Positions 56,554 to 64,000 are shown, numbered from the stretch's first letter. The stretch is 64,000 nucleotides of DNA from Mesobacillus maritimus (GCF_023715205.1 NZ_JAMBNR010000014.1:97673-161672); one strand, 5' to 3'. Made by a program: numbers and translations. Notes: a model not told the origin generated them from the sequence alone.

Positions 56554-56587
56554 AAACAAGCGCCAGTGTTGGTAGCTTGTTTTTTTA
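56554..56587 (+). terminator. Terminator of the regulator gene
   Basis: AAACAAGC pairs with GCTTGTTT, with an inner CCA/TGG, followed by six or more T. 31 nt after the stop. Confidence 0.85.
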
Positions 56588-56621
56588 TGCTCTAATCCAG
56601 TAGTGCAGTTATTCGTGGAAT

Positions 56622-56661
56622 CGTGTTTCATTCTTAAAACATGAAATTCTTTCGTGAAACG
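56622..56661. promoter_or_regulatory. Cluster of enhancer half-sites
   Basis: CGTGTTTCATTCTTAAAACA contains GTTTCA-N4-TAAAAC, one base off the GTNTCA-N4-TGANAC pattern, then ATGAAAT and CGTGAAACG. About 210-245 bp upstream of the promoter at 56867. Weaker than the sites at 44477 and 51956. Confidence 0.5.
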
Positions 56662-56866
56662 TTGATTTGGATAAACAAGAAAATAGATGGATGTTTTAGA
56701 CCGTTTTGAATGCTCTCTCGTTTTTCTATTAAAAAATTCCGCAGTGTGTATTGAGCGATGAAAGGCGATAGAAGTGCTGTTTTTCAACACATTCAGACCA
56801 ATTCAGCTTTTCGTAAGAAAGCTAATTTTTTTATAAGGAAACAAAAATAAATGAATGACGGAAGAA

Positions 56867-56885
56867 GTTGGCACGGAAGTTGCAA
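56867..56885 (+). promoter_or_regulatory. Sigma-54 promoter of the acyl-CoA operon
   Basis: GTTGGCACGGAAGTTGCAA: GG 56870-56871, GC 56882-56883, spacing 10; near-perfect consensus. 44 bp before the start codon. Confidence 0.9.
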
Positions 56886-56926
56886 TAAAGAAAGTATAGA
56901 AGAAATTAAGTTAGGAGTGAGATTGG

Positions 56927-59038
56927 TTGGAGCAGGCTCATCTAAACGCACTATTTGATCCAAAGAGCATTGCGATTATCGGTGCTTCACCAGATAACCA
57001 AAAAATTGGCGGTAGACCCCTTAGCTATCTCCAAAAGTATGGCTATGAGGGAGTGATTTATCCGATTAATCCCAAATACGAAGAAATGAATGGGTTAACG
57101 TGTTATCCAGATATCAAGGCGGTGAAGGCGCAAATTGATTTAGCGATTATTGCGGTCCCTAAATCCGTTGTTCTCGAAACCATGAAAAAATGTGTTGAGC
57201 AAAAAGTCCGCTCGGTCATCATTTTTAGCGCTGGCTTTGCCGAAGTCGATGAAGAAGGGGAACAACTTCAGAATGAGATCTCTCGGTTAGCGAAACAGAA
57301 CAATGTAAGAGTTTTAGGACCGAATTGCCTAGGGATGTTTAATGTCAGCAAAGGAGTATACGGGACCTTCTCGACAATCATTGAAGATGAAAAACCGTTA
57401 AAAAGCAATATTGGCTTTGTCAGTCAAAGCGGAGCCTTTGGTTCGCATGTTTTTACCTTAGCAAGACAACACAGAATTGGTTTTAGTTATTTTGTGGCGA
57501 CTGGAAATGAATGTGATGTCGATGTTGCCGATTGCATTGAGTTTCTCGCAAATGATCCAGATACAGATGTGATTGCTTGTTATATCGAAGGAACGAAAGA
57601 TGGAGACAAACTCATTCACGCATTGAAGTTAGCAAGAAAGAATGGGAAACCCGTCATCGCGCTTAAGGTAGGAAGAACAAGTGTCGGAATGAAGGCGGCG
57701 CTCTCTCATACAGGTTCTCTAGTAGGAGCGGATGAAGTTTTTGATACCGTCTTCAAGCAATATGGAGTATACCGCGCGGAAACAATTGAAGAATTTTTAG
57801 ATGTGACCTATGCAGCCTCTACATTGCCTTTTCCTAAAGGAAATAGGGTAGCGGTGTTTACGGTATCAGGTGGAGTCGGCATTTTGTTAGCTGATCAATT
57901 GTCCGCAAACGGTTTAACTCTACCAGAAACTCCGAAACTAGTAAAAGAAAAATTAAGAGAGATTCTTCCGATTGCCGGCGTTCAAAATCCAATCGATACG
58001 ACCGCACAAATTTCATATATGCCGACCTTACTTGAAGACTTTATGGATTCCGTGCTTTCAAGCGGGGAATATGATTCGGCCGTTGTGTTTTTAGGATTTG
58101 CAGGCTTGAAACTAGATTCATTGGAGGACCGGATTACCACTTTAAAGGCAATGAAGGATCGCTTTAAGGATATTCCACAGATTGTGGTGACCATCAATAG
58201 TAATGAGTCGAGAAAGATGTTTAGTGATGCAGAACTTTGTGTCATTGAAGATCCATCAAGGGCGGTTACGGTGTCTAAGGCACTGCAGTTTTTTGCAAAT
58301 AGAAAAGAGGTTGATGCTGAGGAAACAGTTCTAGCAGAACAAAAAGATGTTTTTGGTGCTTCGACTCTTTTAACAGAGTATGGAAGTAAAAAAATTCTGA
58401 AGCAATTTGGCGTGCCGATTACTGAAGAGAAATTAGCGAGAACCGCTGATGAGGCGATTCAATATGCGAATGAAATTGGCTACCCGATCGTTTTAAAAGG
58501 GATGTCGCCACAAATCCTTCATAAAACAGATAAAGGCTTGGTCGTTCTTCGGTTAAAAAATAACGAGGAAGTCAGATCCGCATTCGAAAGATTGAAAACC
58601 ATCATTGAAGAAACAGAAGGTGCTGAGTTTGAAGGAGTCTTGGTCCAAGAGATGTTGAATCAGGATTCGATCGAAATGGTCGTAGGCTCCAAAAAGGATC
58701 CGATCTTTGGTCAGATTGTTTTAGTTGGGATGGGGGGGATCTACATCGAATTGTTAAAAGATGTGTCGATGAGAAAAGCACCTGTAAGCATCCGTGAAGC
58801 TGAAAAAATGATTCATGAATTACAAGCAAGTCCGATTTTACAAGCTTATCGTGGAAAACCACCGTATGATGTTGCCGAACTTAGTCGCTTAATCGCCCAG
58901 TTTAGTCAGTTTATTGTCACACACGAAGAGAAGCTGCTAGAGGTCGATCTTAACCCTGTCATGGTCTTCCCTGAAGGTCAAGGCATCAAAGTGGCAGATG
59001 GGTTAATGAAACTCGAGAAACAAGTGATACATTCGTAG
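56927..59038 (+). CDS. ADP-forming (NDP-forming) acyl-CoA synthetase
   Basis: 703 aa single-chain enzyme: CoA-binding domain (FDPKSIAIIGASPDNQKIGG), succinyl-CoA-synthetase-like domains with GFVSQSGAFG and the phospho-His region ALSHTGSLVGADEVF, then an ATP-grasp domain (YPIVLKGMSPQILHKTDKGL; VLVQEMLNQDSIEMVVGSKK; VDLNPVMVF). Activates a carboxylic acid to its CoA ester with ATP to ADP + Pi. TTG start with TTAGGAGTGA upstream. First gene of the operon with the acyl-CoA dehydrogenase and crotonase. Confidence 0.9.
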   Translation: MEQAHLNALFDPKSIAIIGASPDNQKIGGRPLSYLQKYGYEGVIYPINPKYEEMNGLTCYPDIKAVKAQIDLAIIAVPKSVVLETMKKCVEQKVRSVIIFSAGFAEVDEEGEQLQNEISRLAKQNNVRVLGPNCLGMFNVSKGVYGTFSTIIEDEKPLKSNIGFVSQSGAFGSHVFTLARQHRIGFSYFVATGNECDVDVADCIEFLANDPDTDVIACYIEGTKDGDKLIHALKLARKNGKPVIALKVGRTSVGMKAALSHTGSLVGADEVFDTVFKQYGVYRAETIEEFLDVTYAASTLPFPKGNRVAVFTVSGGVGILLADQLSANGLTLPETPKLVKEKLREILPIAGVQNPIDTTAQISYMPTLLEDFMDSVLSSGEYDSAVVFLGFAGLKLDSLEDRITTLKAMKDRFKDIPQIVVTINSNESRKMFSDAELCVIEDPSRAVTVSKALQFFANRKEVDAEETVLAEQKDVFGASTLLTEYGSKKILKQFGVPITEEKLARTADEAIQYANEIGYPIVLKGMSPQILHKTDKGLVVLRLKNNEEVRSAFERLKTIIEETEGAEFEGVLVQEMLNQDSIEMVVGSKKDPIFGQIVLVGMGGIYIELLKDVSMRKAPVSIREAEKMIHELQASPILQAYRGKPPYDVAELSRLIAQFSQFIVTHEEKLLEVDLNPVMVFPEGQGIKVADGLMKLEKQVIHS

Positions 59039-59095
59039 GTTGCTATTAGACAAAAAAATTGTGTTAAAGAGCAAAGATGATTTTTACATGTTGAT

Positions 59096-59222
59096 TGAAG
59101 TGGAAGGCACGTAGACTCCTGCGGGAGTGCAAGGCCAAGGAAGACCCAGCGGGAGCAAAGCGACGAGGAGGCTTCCGGACTGCCCGCGGAAAGCGAAGTG
59201 CCTGGAGCGGAAATCAACCACA
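59096..59222. repeat. GC-rich ~125-bp imperfect palindrome, repeat element
   Basis: Ends match in inverted orientation: TTGATTGAAGTGGAAGGCAC on the left and GTGCCTGGAGCGGAAATCAA on the right. Contains GTAGACTCCTGCGGGAG, GCGACGAGGAGGCTTCCGG and CCCGCGGAAAGCGAAG, the hallmark strings of a repeat found in many Bacillus genomes. It fills the gap between the synthetase and dehydrogenase genes and may form a long hairpin in the operon mRNA. An in-frame extension of the dehydrogenase runs through it but is not a real start. Confidence 0.8.
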
Positions 59223-59255
59223 AATTTTAACAGGCCCAAAAAAGGAGAGAAAGAG

Positions 59256-60491
59256 ATGAACTTCAATATTCCAGAAGAAACAGCAGAAATTATAAAAGGC
59301 ATTATCCAATTTATTAATAAAGTCGTGATTCCTTTAGAGGAAGAGAACCGTGACTTGCTTTTCAACGAGCGAAATTATTATTTAGAAGACGGTCGCCGTT
59401 CACCGAAAGTGGAAGAATTGCGCCGAAGAGTTCGCAAAGAGTCATCCAAAGCAGGCTACTATACGATGTTTGGTGATCCTGAATTAGGGGGTGCAGGCTT
59501 CGGACCGATGACGTCCTTATTAGTGAATGAAGCGATCGGGAAACACTTTCCAAATTCGAAACTTATCGAGCATGTGGTCATTCCATCTCCATTTACAAAT
59601 GGCTTAACACCAGTCTTGAAAGGATTGAGACAAGAACTTCAAGATAAATATCTCGAGGGCATTGGCTCTGGTGAAAAACAATTATGTTTCGGATTAACCG
59701 AACCTGATGCTGGGTCGGATGTGTGGGGAATCAAAACGAAAGCGGTAAAAGAAGGCAATGAATATGTGATCAATGGAACGAAACAATGGATTTCTCATGC
59801 TCATTATGCAGACTATTGCATGCTGTTTGCGGTCACCAACCCTGAATTGCAATCACAAAGAAAAGGGGGTATCACTTGTTTCTTCGTTGAAACCAATTCG
59901 CCAGGATTCCATGTGGATTCCGTAATTCCGGTCATGGGCTCACTCGGCGGGGATGCGACGATTATTAGTATTGATAATCTTCGCGTTCCGGAAGAAAACA
60001 TTATTGGCGAGTTGGATCAAGGTTTCGGAAAAGCAATGAATGGAATCAATAACGGGCGTTTAGGCATGAGCGGAATTTGTATCGGCTCCTCACAATGGGC
60101 GTTAAGTAAGTCGGTTGAATATGCCAAAATCCGTCGAACATTTGGCAAAGCGCTAGAAGAGCATCAAACGATTCAAAACATGTTAGCGGAAATGGCGATG
60201 GACATCTATGCGGCAAGAAATATGGCGTTACACTGCGCATGGAAAATCGAAAATAGTAAGAAAACACCTACGAAAGAAATTTCGATGGTGAAAGCACATT
60301 GTACCGAAATGATGGGACGCGTTTACGACAAGGCCATTCAGATTCATGGAGGAATGGGGCTATCCAATGAACTTCAGTTAGAAGAAGGCTATCGCAGAGC
60401 ACGATTGATGAGAATCCCAGATGGTACTTCGGAAATTCACCGACGTACAATTGCCAGAAGTCTATTAAAAGGGGACCTATCATTCTTATAA
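59256..60491 (+). CDS. Acyl-CoA dehydrogenase family protein
   Basis: 411 aa from ATG 59256 (AAAGGAGAGAAAG). FAD/acyl-CoA motifs CFGLTEPDAGSDVWGIKT and YVINGTKQWISHAHYADY; the C-terminal QIHGGMGLSNELQLEEGYRR and MRIPDGTSEIHRRTIARSLL. The position normally holding the catalytic Glu (x-EGT) reads PDGT, i.e. Asp, as in ACAD11-like proteins. Oxidises the CoA ester made by the preceding enzyme, or a related one. Confidence 0.92.
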   Translation: MNFNIPEETAEIIKGIIQFINKVVIPLEEENRDLLFNERNYYLEDGRRSPKVEELRRRVRKESSKAGYYTMFGDPELGGAGFGPMTSLLVNEAIGKHFPNSKLIEHVVIPSPFTNGLTPVLKGLRQELQDKYLEGIGSGEKQLCFGLTEPDAGSDVWGIKTKAVKEGNEYVINGTKQWISHAHYADYCMLFAVTNPELQSQRKGGITCFFVETNSPGFHVDSVIPVMGSLGGDATIISIDNLRVPEENIIGELDQGFGKAMNGINNGRLGMSGICIGSSQWALSKSVEYAKIRRTFGKALEEHQTIQNMLAEMAMDIYAARNMALHCAWKIENSKKTPTKEISMVKAHCTEMMGRVYDKAIQIHGGMGLSNELQLEEGYRRARLMRIPDGTSEIHRRTIARSLLKGDLSFL

Positions 60492-60528
60492 AATCGTAAA
60501 AAATACTATAAAAAAGGTTGGGTGTTTT

Positions 60529-61323
60529 ATGTCTGAACAAACTGTTTTGACTGAGAAAGTTGGAAGAATTGCTTACGTGATTTTAAATCGGCCAGAAAAG
60601 TTGAATGCTTTGAATGCCGATTTATTCCGTGATTTGGATGCGGCGTTAGAGGATATTGAAAAAGATGACAGCATCAGTGTAGTGATTTTAAAAGGAAATG
60701 GGCGCGCGTTCAGTGTTGGCTATGATGTTGGCAAATATAAAGAACCGTCCGTTACAGACGACAGAGACAATCTAGAAGCCTTTACGAGAAGGTGGTTACG
60801 AGTTTGGGAGTATCCGAAACCAATTATTGCCCAAGTAGAAGGCTATGCATTAGCAGGAGGAACGCAACTTCTTGCGTGCTGTGACATTGTGATTACCGAT
60901 GAAGAAGCGACTTTCGGTTTTCCTTCCTTACCTTTAGGTGGAGGGTTTGTCGGTATCTACTGGGGATGGCATGTTGGACCACAGCGTGCGAAAATGCTTG
61001 ATTTAACGGCGGGAAGTCGAATTTCTGGGAAAGAAGCGACAGATTATGGCTTTGCTGCGAAGTGCTTTAAAAAGGAAGAACTCGAGGAAGAAACACTCAA
61101 AATCGCTCGTGGAATTGCAAAAACGCCATTAGATATTTTAAAGCTGAAGAAAAAAGCACATAACCGCATGATGGAATTGCAAGGATTTAGAACGGGCGTT
61201 ATGTTCGGTCCGGAACAAGACGCGATCATTCATACCGCTGACGGAATTAAACTGGTTCACAAGAAAATCAAAGAGCTCGGACTTAAAGGAGCGATTGAGT
61301 GGTTTAACAGTCAAGAAGTCTAG
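60529..61323 (+). CDS. Enoyl-CoA hydratase/isomerase (crotonase) family protein
   Basis: 264 aa. Crotonase fold: YVILNRPEKLNALNADLFRD, oxyanion-hole segments GRAFSVGYDV and EGYALAGGTQLLACCDIVIT. The two Glu residues required for hydratase activity are not seen: the GCELA position reads GTQLL and the QPEI position reads FPSL. So it is likely not a classical enoyl-CoA hydratase; other crotonase activities (isomerase, hydrolase, decarboxylase, C-C hydrolase) are possible. Same operon, 37-nt gap to the dehydrogenase. Confidence 0.87.
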   Translation: MSEQTVLTEKVGRIAYVILNRPEKLNALNADLFRDLDAALEDIEKDDSISVVILKGNGRAFSVGYDVGKYKEPSVTDDRDNLEAFTRRWLRVWEYPKPIIAQVEGYALAGGTQLLACCDIVITDEEATFGFPSLPLGGGFVGIYWGWHVGPQRAKMLDLTAGSRISGKEATDYGFAAKCFKKEELEEETLKIARGIAKTPLDILKLKKKAHNRMMELQGFRTGVMFGPEQDAIIHTADGIKLVHKKIKELGLKGAIEWFNSQEV

Positions 61324-61359
61324 TCGAATCTCAACAGGAAATGGAATGGAGGGGGAAGT

Positions 61360-61890
61360 TTGAAAATCTTAGGAATGAGCGGAACTTTAGTAGGTTCAAA
61401 GACCAGTATTGTAACGGAGTACCTGCTAAAACAAATCAAGAAACAGAACCCAGAAGTGGAAATCGAGTGGGTGGATTTGAAAGATTATAGTTTAGATTTC
61501 TGTGATGGTCGGCCAATTGAAAAATATAACGAAGATACCCAGAGAATCATCAGCAAGGTTGCAAGTGCGGATGGGTATGTTCTAGGAACGACCATCCTTC
61601 ATGGCTCCATTCCAGGTGCGCTAAAAAATCTGTTTGATTTAATTCCTGGCCATGTTCTTGGAGGCAAACCAATCGCACTTGTGGCGAACGGTGGGAATCC
61701 GGAGCATCAACAAGCGATTGAGAAGCATTTAAAACCAATCTTATCGTATTTAAACATGAAGGTGCTTCCGAATGATGTTTTTGTGACATCAAGTGATTTT
61801 AATGAAAAGAACGAAATCAAGAATCCTGAAATACTCGAACAGCTGCTTTTGTTAGCAAGAGACTATGATGAGGTATGTACAAGGGTATGA
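61360..61890 (+). CDS. NADPH-dependent FMN reductase-like protein
   Basis: 176 aa. Flavodoxin-like: KILGMSGTLVGSKTSIVTEY phosphate loop, YVLGTTILHGSIPGALKNLF, and GKPIALVANGGNPEHQQAIE. May supply reduced FMN to the LLM monooxygenase or reduce quinone-like metabolites. TTG start preceded by GGAGGGGGAAG. In the operon from 56927. Confidence 0.85.
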   Translation: MKILGMSGTLVGSKTSIVTEYLLKQIKKQNPEVEIEWVDLKDYSLDFCDGRPIEKYNEDTQRIISKVASADGYVLGTTILHGSIPGALKNLFDLIPGHVLGGKPIALVANGGNPEHQQAIEKHLKPILSYLNMKVLPNDVFVTSSDFNEKNEIKNPEILEQLLLLARDYDEVCTRV

Positions 61891-61932
61891 ATCGACCAGG
61901 TTTAAAAAATCTATGATTAAAGAGGGTAGCAG

Positions 61933-62202
61933 ATGGAAAATAATCAAAATTGCCTTCATTTGACAGATTTTTCTTTCCAAAAAATGTGCGAAGAGGAATT
62001 TGGGATCAATCGTGGCGTTTACAACGAGATTGATAAGTGGTTCTACAACAAAGGGCTAATCGACATTATAAAGCGACGAAGAGCGATCCTAAATTTCATT
62101 CTATTTAATTTTAATGCAAATAATGGCCAGAATCGGGTTCGGTTCGGGAATGGCGGATTACGAAAAAAGTTAGTGGAGTATTATGACCAAGTTGCCATCT
62201 AA
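61933..62202 (+). CDS. Hypothetical 89-aa protein of the catabolic operon
   Basis: Soluble, no signal or membrane segment, no family recognised. NCLHLTDFSFQKMCEEEFG, EIDKWFYNKGLIDIIKRRRA, FNANNGQNRVRFGNGGLRKK. RBS AGAGGGTAGCAG. Lies 42 nt after the FMN reductase and 42 nt before the flavin reductase, so it belongs to the operon and may be a small accessory or unknown enzyme subunit. Cys residues at positions 7 and 19. Confidence 0.7.
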   Translation: MENNQNCLHLTDFSFQKMCEEEFGINRGVYNEIDKWFYNKGLIDIIKRRRAILNFILFNFNANNGQNRVRFGNGGLRKKLVEYYDQVAI

Positions 62203-62244
62203 AAGAATGTTCTATGGTAAACCATTTAAAGGAGGAATGTAACA

Positions 62245-62742
62245 ATGAAAGTAAAAAGCGATCCACAACAACTTTTTAAAGAAATTATGGGAAGCTATCC
62301 AACCGGCGTTACCGTCATTACAACCTTGGATGAAAACAATAAGCCAGTCGGATTAACGGTCAATTCCTTTGCTTCTGTTTCCATTGACCCGCTCATGGTA
62401 CTATGGTGCATCGATAAAAACGCAGGAAGCTGCGGCGTATTTAAAAAGGCTGACAACTTTGCGGTGAATATTTTAGCTGGAAACCAACAGGAAGTTTGCT
62501 GGACATTTGCTAGTAAGTCAGAACCCGATCGTTTCGCGAAGCATCCTTGGGTTCTTTCGGAAAACAACCTACCAGTGATCAACAACGTCTTTGCCTCATT
62601 CGAATGCAAAAAGGTTCAAATGGTTGATGCAGGGGATCATTATATTTTGATTGGTGAAGTCATCGATTTGAATAAAAATGAGCAGGAACCAATGCTTTAT
62701 TTTAGAAGGAAGGTAGGAAATGTCCCAGAGAATTGGGCGTAG
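62245..62742 (+). CDS. Flavin reductase (HpaC-like) domain protein
   Basis: 165 aa. Typical opening FKEIMGSYPTGVTVITTLDE, GLTVNSFASVSIDPLMVLWC, FAVNILAGNQQEVCWTFASK, DAGDHYILIGEVIDL. NAD(P)H:flavin reductase of two-component monooxygenases. Best candidate partner of the LLM monooxygenase at 52296, though encoded 10 kb away in the last operon of the regulon. RBS AAAGGAGGAATG. Confidence 0.9.
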   Translation: MKVKSDPQQLFKEIMGSYPTGVTVITTLDENNKPVGLTVNSFASVSIDPLMVLWCIDKNAGSCGVFKKADNFAVNILAGNQQEVCWTFASKSEPDRFAKHPWVLSENNLPVINNVFASFECKKVQMVDAGDHYILIGEVIDLNKNEQEPMLYFRRKVGNVPENWA

Positions 62743-62830
62743 AGGATGTAGATTTGCTTAGGAAAAAGAGAATTGCCTCTCTATTAGAAGATGGCATAGA
62801 AAAAAAGCTTTAGAAAAAGGAAGTGGCAGA

Positions 62831-63226
62831 TTGAGTTTAATCGAAAGTTATGAGGCAATCCCTTATTGGAAATTGATTGGGATTAAAGTGGATTCAGTTG
62901 AAGAAAATTCCGCAAGAATCAAATTGAACATACATGAGGATTTGTTAAATGGCAACGATATCTTGCATGGTGGTGTTGTAACGAGCCTTTTGGATGCTGT
63001 CATGGGGATCAATCTCAAACTGAACATTGGCGAAGCCTCGTATGCAACCGTTTCTTTAACGTCACAATTTTTAAAAGCCGTGAAAGCAGATGAAACCATC
63101 TTTGCAACGGCTGTACCCGTTCAAAAGGGTAGAAGCATTGCTTGTATGGAAGCGCGGCTGTTTAACCAAAATGGAGACATCATCGGGATGGGGATTGGGA
63201 CTTTTAAAATTCGTCAGCCTAAGTAG
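62831..63226 (+). CDS. PaaI-type hotdog thioesterase
   Basis: 131 aa hotdog-fold acyl-CoA thioesterase: YWKLIGIKVDSVEENSARIK, GNDILHGGVVTSLLDAVMGI with the HGG active-site motif, then YATVSLTSQFLKAVKADETI and IIGMGIGTFKI. TTG start with AAAAGGAAGTGG upstream. Likely releases CoA from dead-end or product thioesters. Last gene of the operon; a terminator follows. Confidence 0.9.
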   Translation: MSLIESYEAIPYWKLIGIKVDSVEENSARIKLNIHEDLLNGNDILHGGVVTSLLDAVMGINLKLNIGEASYATVSLTSQFLKAVKADETIFATAVPVQKGRSIACMEARLFNQNGDIIGMGIGTFKIRQPK

Positions 63227-63657
63227 GTATCCATATTCCTATAATAATGTGAGAGAACCTTCATTATTTTATAAACCAGAAACCTGATATATATTATCCT
63301 ATTAAAAAGAAATGACTAAAGGTATTTATGATTACGAAAACAGAACCTTCTATTTTATAGAGGGAAAGAGAAGCCTTCAATTTTGTGAAGGTTTTTTTTG
63401 TATTTTTCGTATCAGAAAATTTAGGGTAAAACTTAGCTTTCCTAGATTCCCAAATTTCTATTTGCTTTAAGGTTAACTTTCATAGCTTCTCGTTTCGGAC
63501 TGAAGTCATTATTTTTTAAACGATGTATCTATTTGTTTAAGCTCAATAATGTAAAATATTACCGTTGATTTGATAGGAGGATGATGGTATTCTAATTTAG
63601 CTGCTTCGGTAGCACATCATTTTAAATCACTTCACAATTATTATTTTAAAAAAGTAA
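63227..63657. other. Gap between catabolic operon and rrn operon
   Basis: Contains the terminator at 63373 and AT-rich sequence with no gene. The last part is the upstream region of the rrn promoters. Confidence 0.5.
63373..63400 (+). terminator. Terminator of the acyl-CoA operon
   Basis: GCCTTCA pairs with TGAAGG around ATTTTG, then eight T. 147 nt after the last stop. Confidence 0.8.
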
Positions 63658-63686
63658 TTGACGAAATGATTTAGATGTTATATATT
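63658..63686 (+). promoter_or_regulatory. rrn promoter P1
   Basis: TTGACG and TATATT separated by 17 nt; sigma-A type, 230 bp before the 16S. Confidence 0.75.
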
Positions 63687-63742
63687 AATATCCTGCTGTT
63701 AAAACAACGGCGTTTTACATGAATGATTCGTAAAATTTGGTA

Positions 63743-63771
63743 TTGATTTTAAAGAATCGTTATGTTAAGAT
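63743..63771 (+). promoter_or_regulatory. rrn promoter P2
   Basis: TTGATT and TAAGAT separated by 17 nt, about 85 bp after P1, as in tandem Bacillus rrn promoters. Confidence 0.7.
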
Positions 63772-63804
63772 AATATTCCTGTCGTTGATACGGCAGTGAG
63801 TGAT

Positions 63805-63819
63805 TGTTCTTTGAAAACT
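63805..63819 (+). promoter_or_regulatory. rrn boxA antitermination element
   Basis: TGTTCTTTGAAAACT, the standard Bacillus rrn leader string, 97 nt before the 16S. Confidence 0.8.
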
Positions 63820-63916
63820 AAACAAACAAGCGTCAACAAACAATATTTATCATGTTCCTTCTATTAATATAGAAAAACATGAGCCAACGTTTTTATTATG
63901 AGCTTAACTCATACTC

Positions 63917-64000
63917 TTATTTGGAGAGTTTGATCCTGGCTCAGGACGAACGCTGGCGGCGTGCCTAATACATGCAAGTCGAGCGGACTGATGGGAGCTT
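63917..64000 (+). rRNA. 16S ribosomal RNA, 5' end (truncated by window)
   Basis: GGAGAGTTTGATCCTGGCTC, ACGAACGCTGGCGGCGTGCC and ATACATGCAAGTCGAGCGGA are the universal 16S start; the variable region begins with CTGATGGGAGCTT, as in Bacillaceae. Only 84 nt are in the window. Confidence 0.98.

Noticed and set aside
59127..59255. N-terminal extension of the acyl-CoA dehydrogenase
   Set aside because: Translates the GC-rich repeat element; the real RBS and ATG are at 59242-59256.

Overview
The window looks like chromosomal DNA from an endospore-forming Bacillaceae species (Bacillus, Neobacillus or a relative). Evidence seen in the sequence: a three-gene GerA-family germinant receptor operon, two PAS-containing orphan sensor kinases of the sporulation-kinase type, a Spo0E-like phosphatase, a TPP riboswitch in front of thiC, strong Shine-Dalgarno sites with frequent TTG/GTG starts, and an rrn leader (tandem promoters, boxA) running into a Bacillus-type 16S rRNA at the right edge. 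The exact species cannot be fixed from this sequence.

Layout. 1-8.4 kb: truncated sensor kinase, germinant receptor operon in A-C-B order, and riboswitch-controlled thiC. 8.5-11.7 kb: remnant of an NAD(P)-binding (YwnB/NmrA-like) gene, then a group II intron whose maturase carries a frameshift. 11.7-37 kb: an accessory zone of small, mostly monocistronic genes (CBO0543, DUF3231, DUF421, SRPBCC, YhfM-like lipoproteins, GNAT, VOC, DUF817, DUF1097, DUF3169 with its XRE regulator). It holds several duplicated and decayed gene copies, and a dispersed family of short repeats in which a terminator-like hairpin lies between direct TAACGGG(T/G)GC motifs. A second, unrelated ~75-bp repeat family is also present. 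37-39 kb: an intracellular GH10 xylanase with a cre site.

39.5-44 kb: a GntR-controlled cluster (regulator, hydantoinase/dihydropyrimidinase-type amidohydrolase, MFS carrier, Asp/Glu-racemase-superfamily protein), with the same palindromic operator in front of the regulator and of the amidohydrolase. An orphan, internally deleted 5S rRNA-like sequence follows.

44.6-63.2 kb: a large catabolic locus that appears to be one sigma-54 regulon. A PrpR-type enhancer-binding protein (54.6-56.5 kb) lies among four -24/-12 promoters. These precede (i) a double-CMD-domain protein plus a TRAP transporter, (ii) two divergent SDR dehydrogenases, (iii) an LLM flavin monooxygenase plus a phosphotriesterase-like lactonase, and (iv) an ADP-forming acyl-CoA synthetase, acyl-CoA dehydrogenase, crotonase, FMN reductase, unknown 89-aa protein, flavin reductase and thioesterase. 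A palindrome of type GTNTCA-N4-TGANAC occurs upstream of three of the promoters and may be the enhancer site. Inferred working order: uptake of a carboxylate by TRAP, oxygenation (possibly Baeyer-Villiger) by the LLM enzyme with reduced flavin, lactone opening by the PTE-like hydrolase, alcohol oxidation by the SDRs, CoA activation, then beta-oxidation-like steps. The substrate is unknown, and this locus is the best candidate for an undescribed system in the window. The second candidate is the cassette-like repeat array at 11.7-50 kb.
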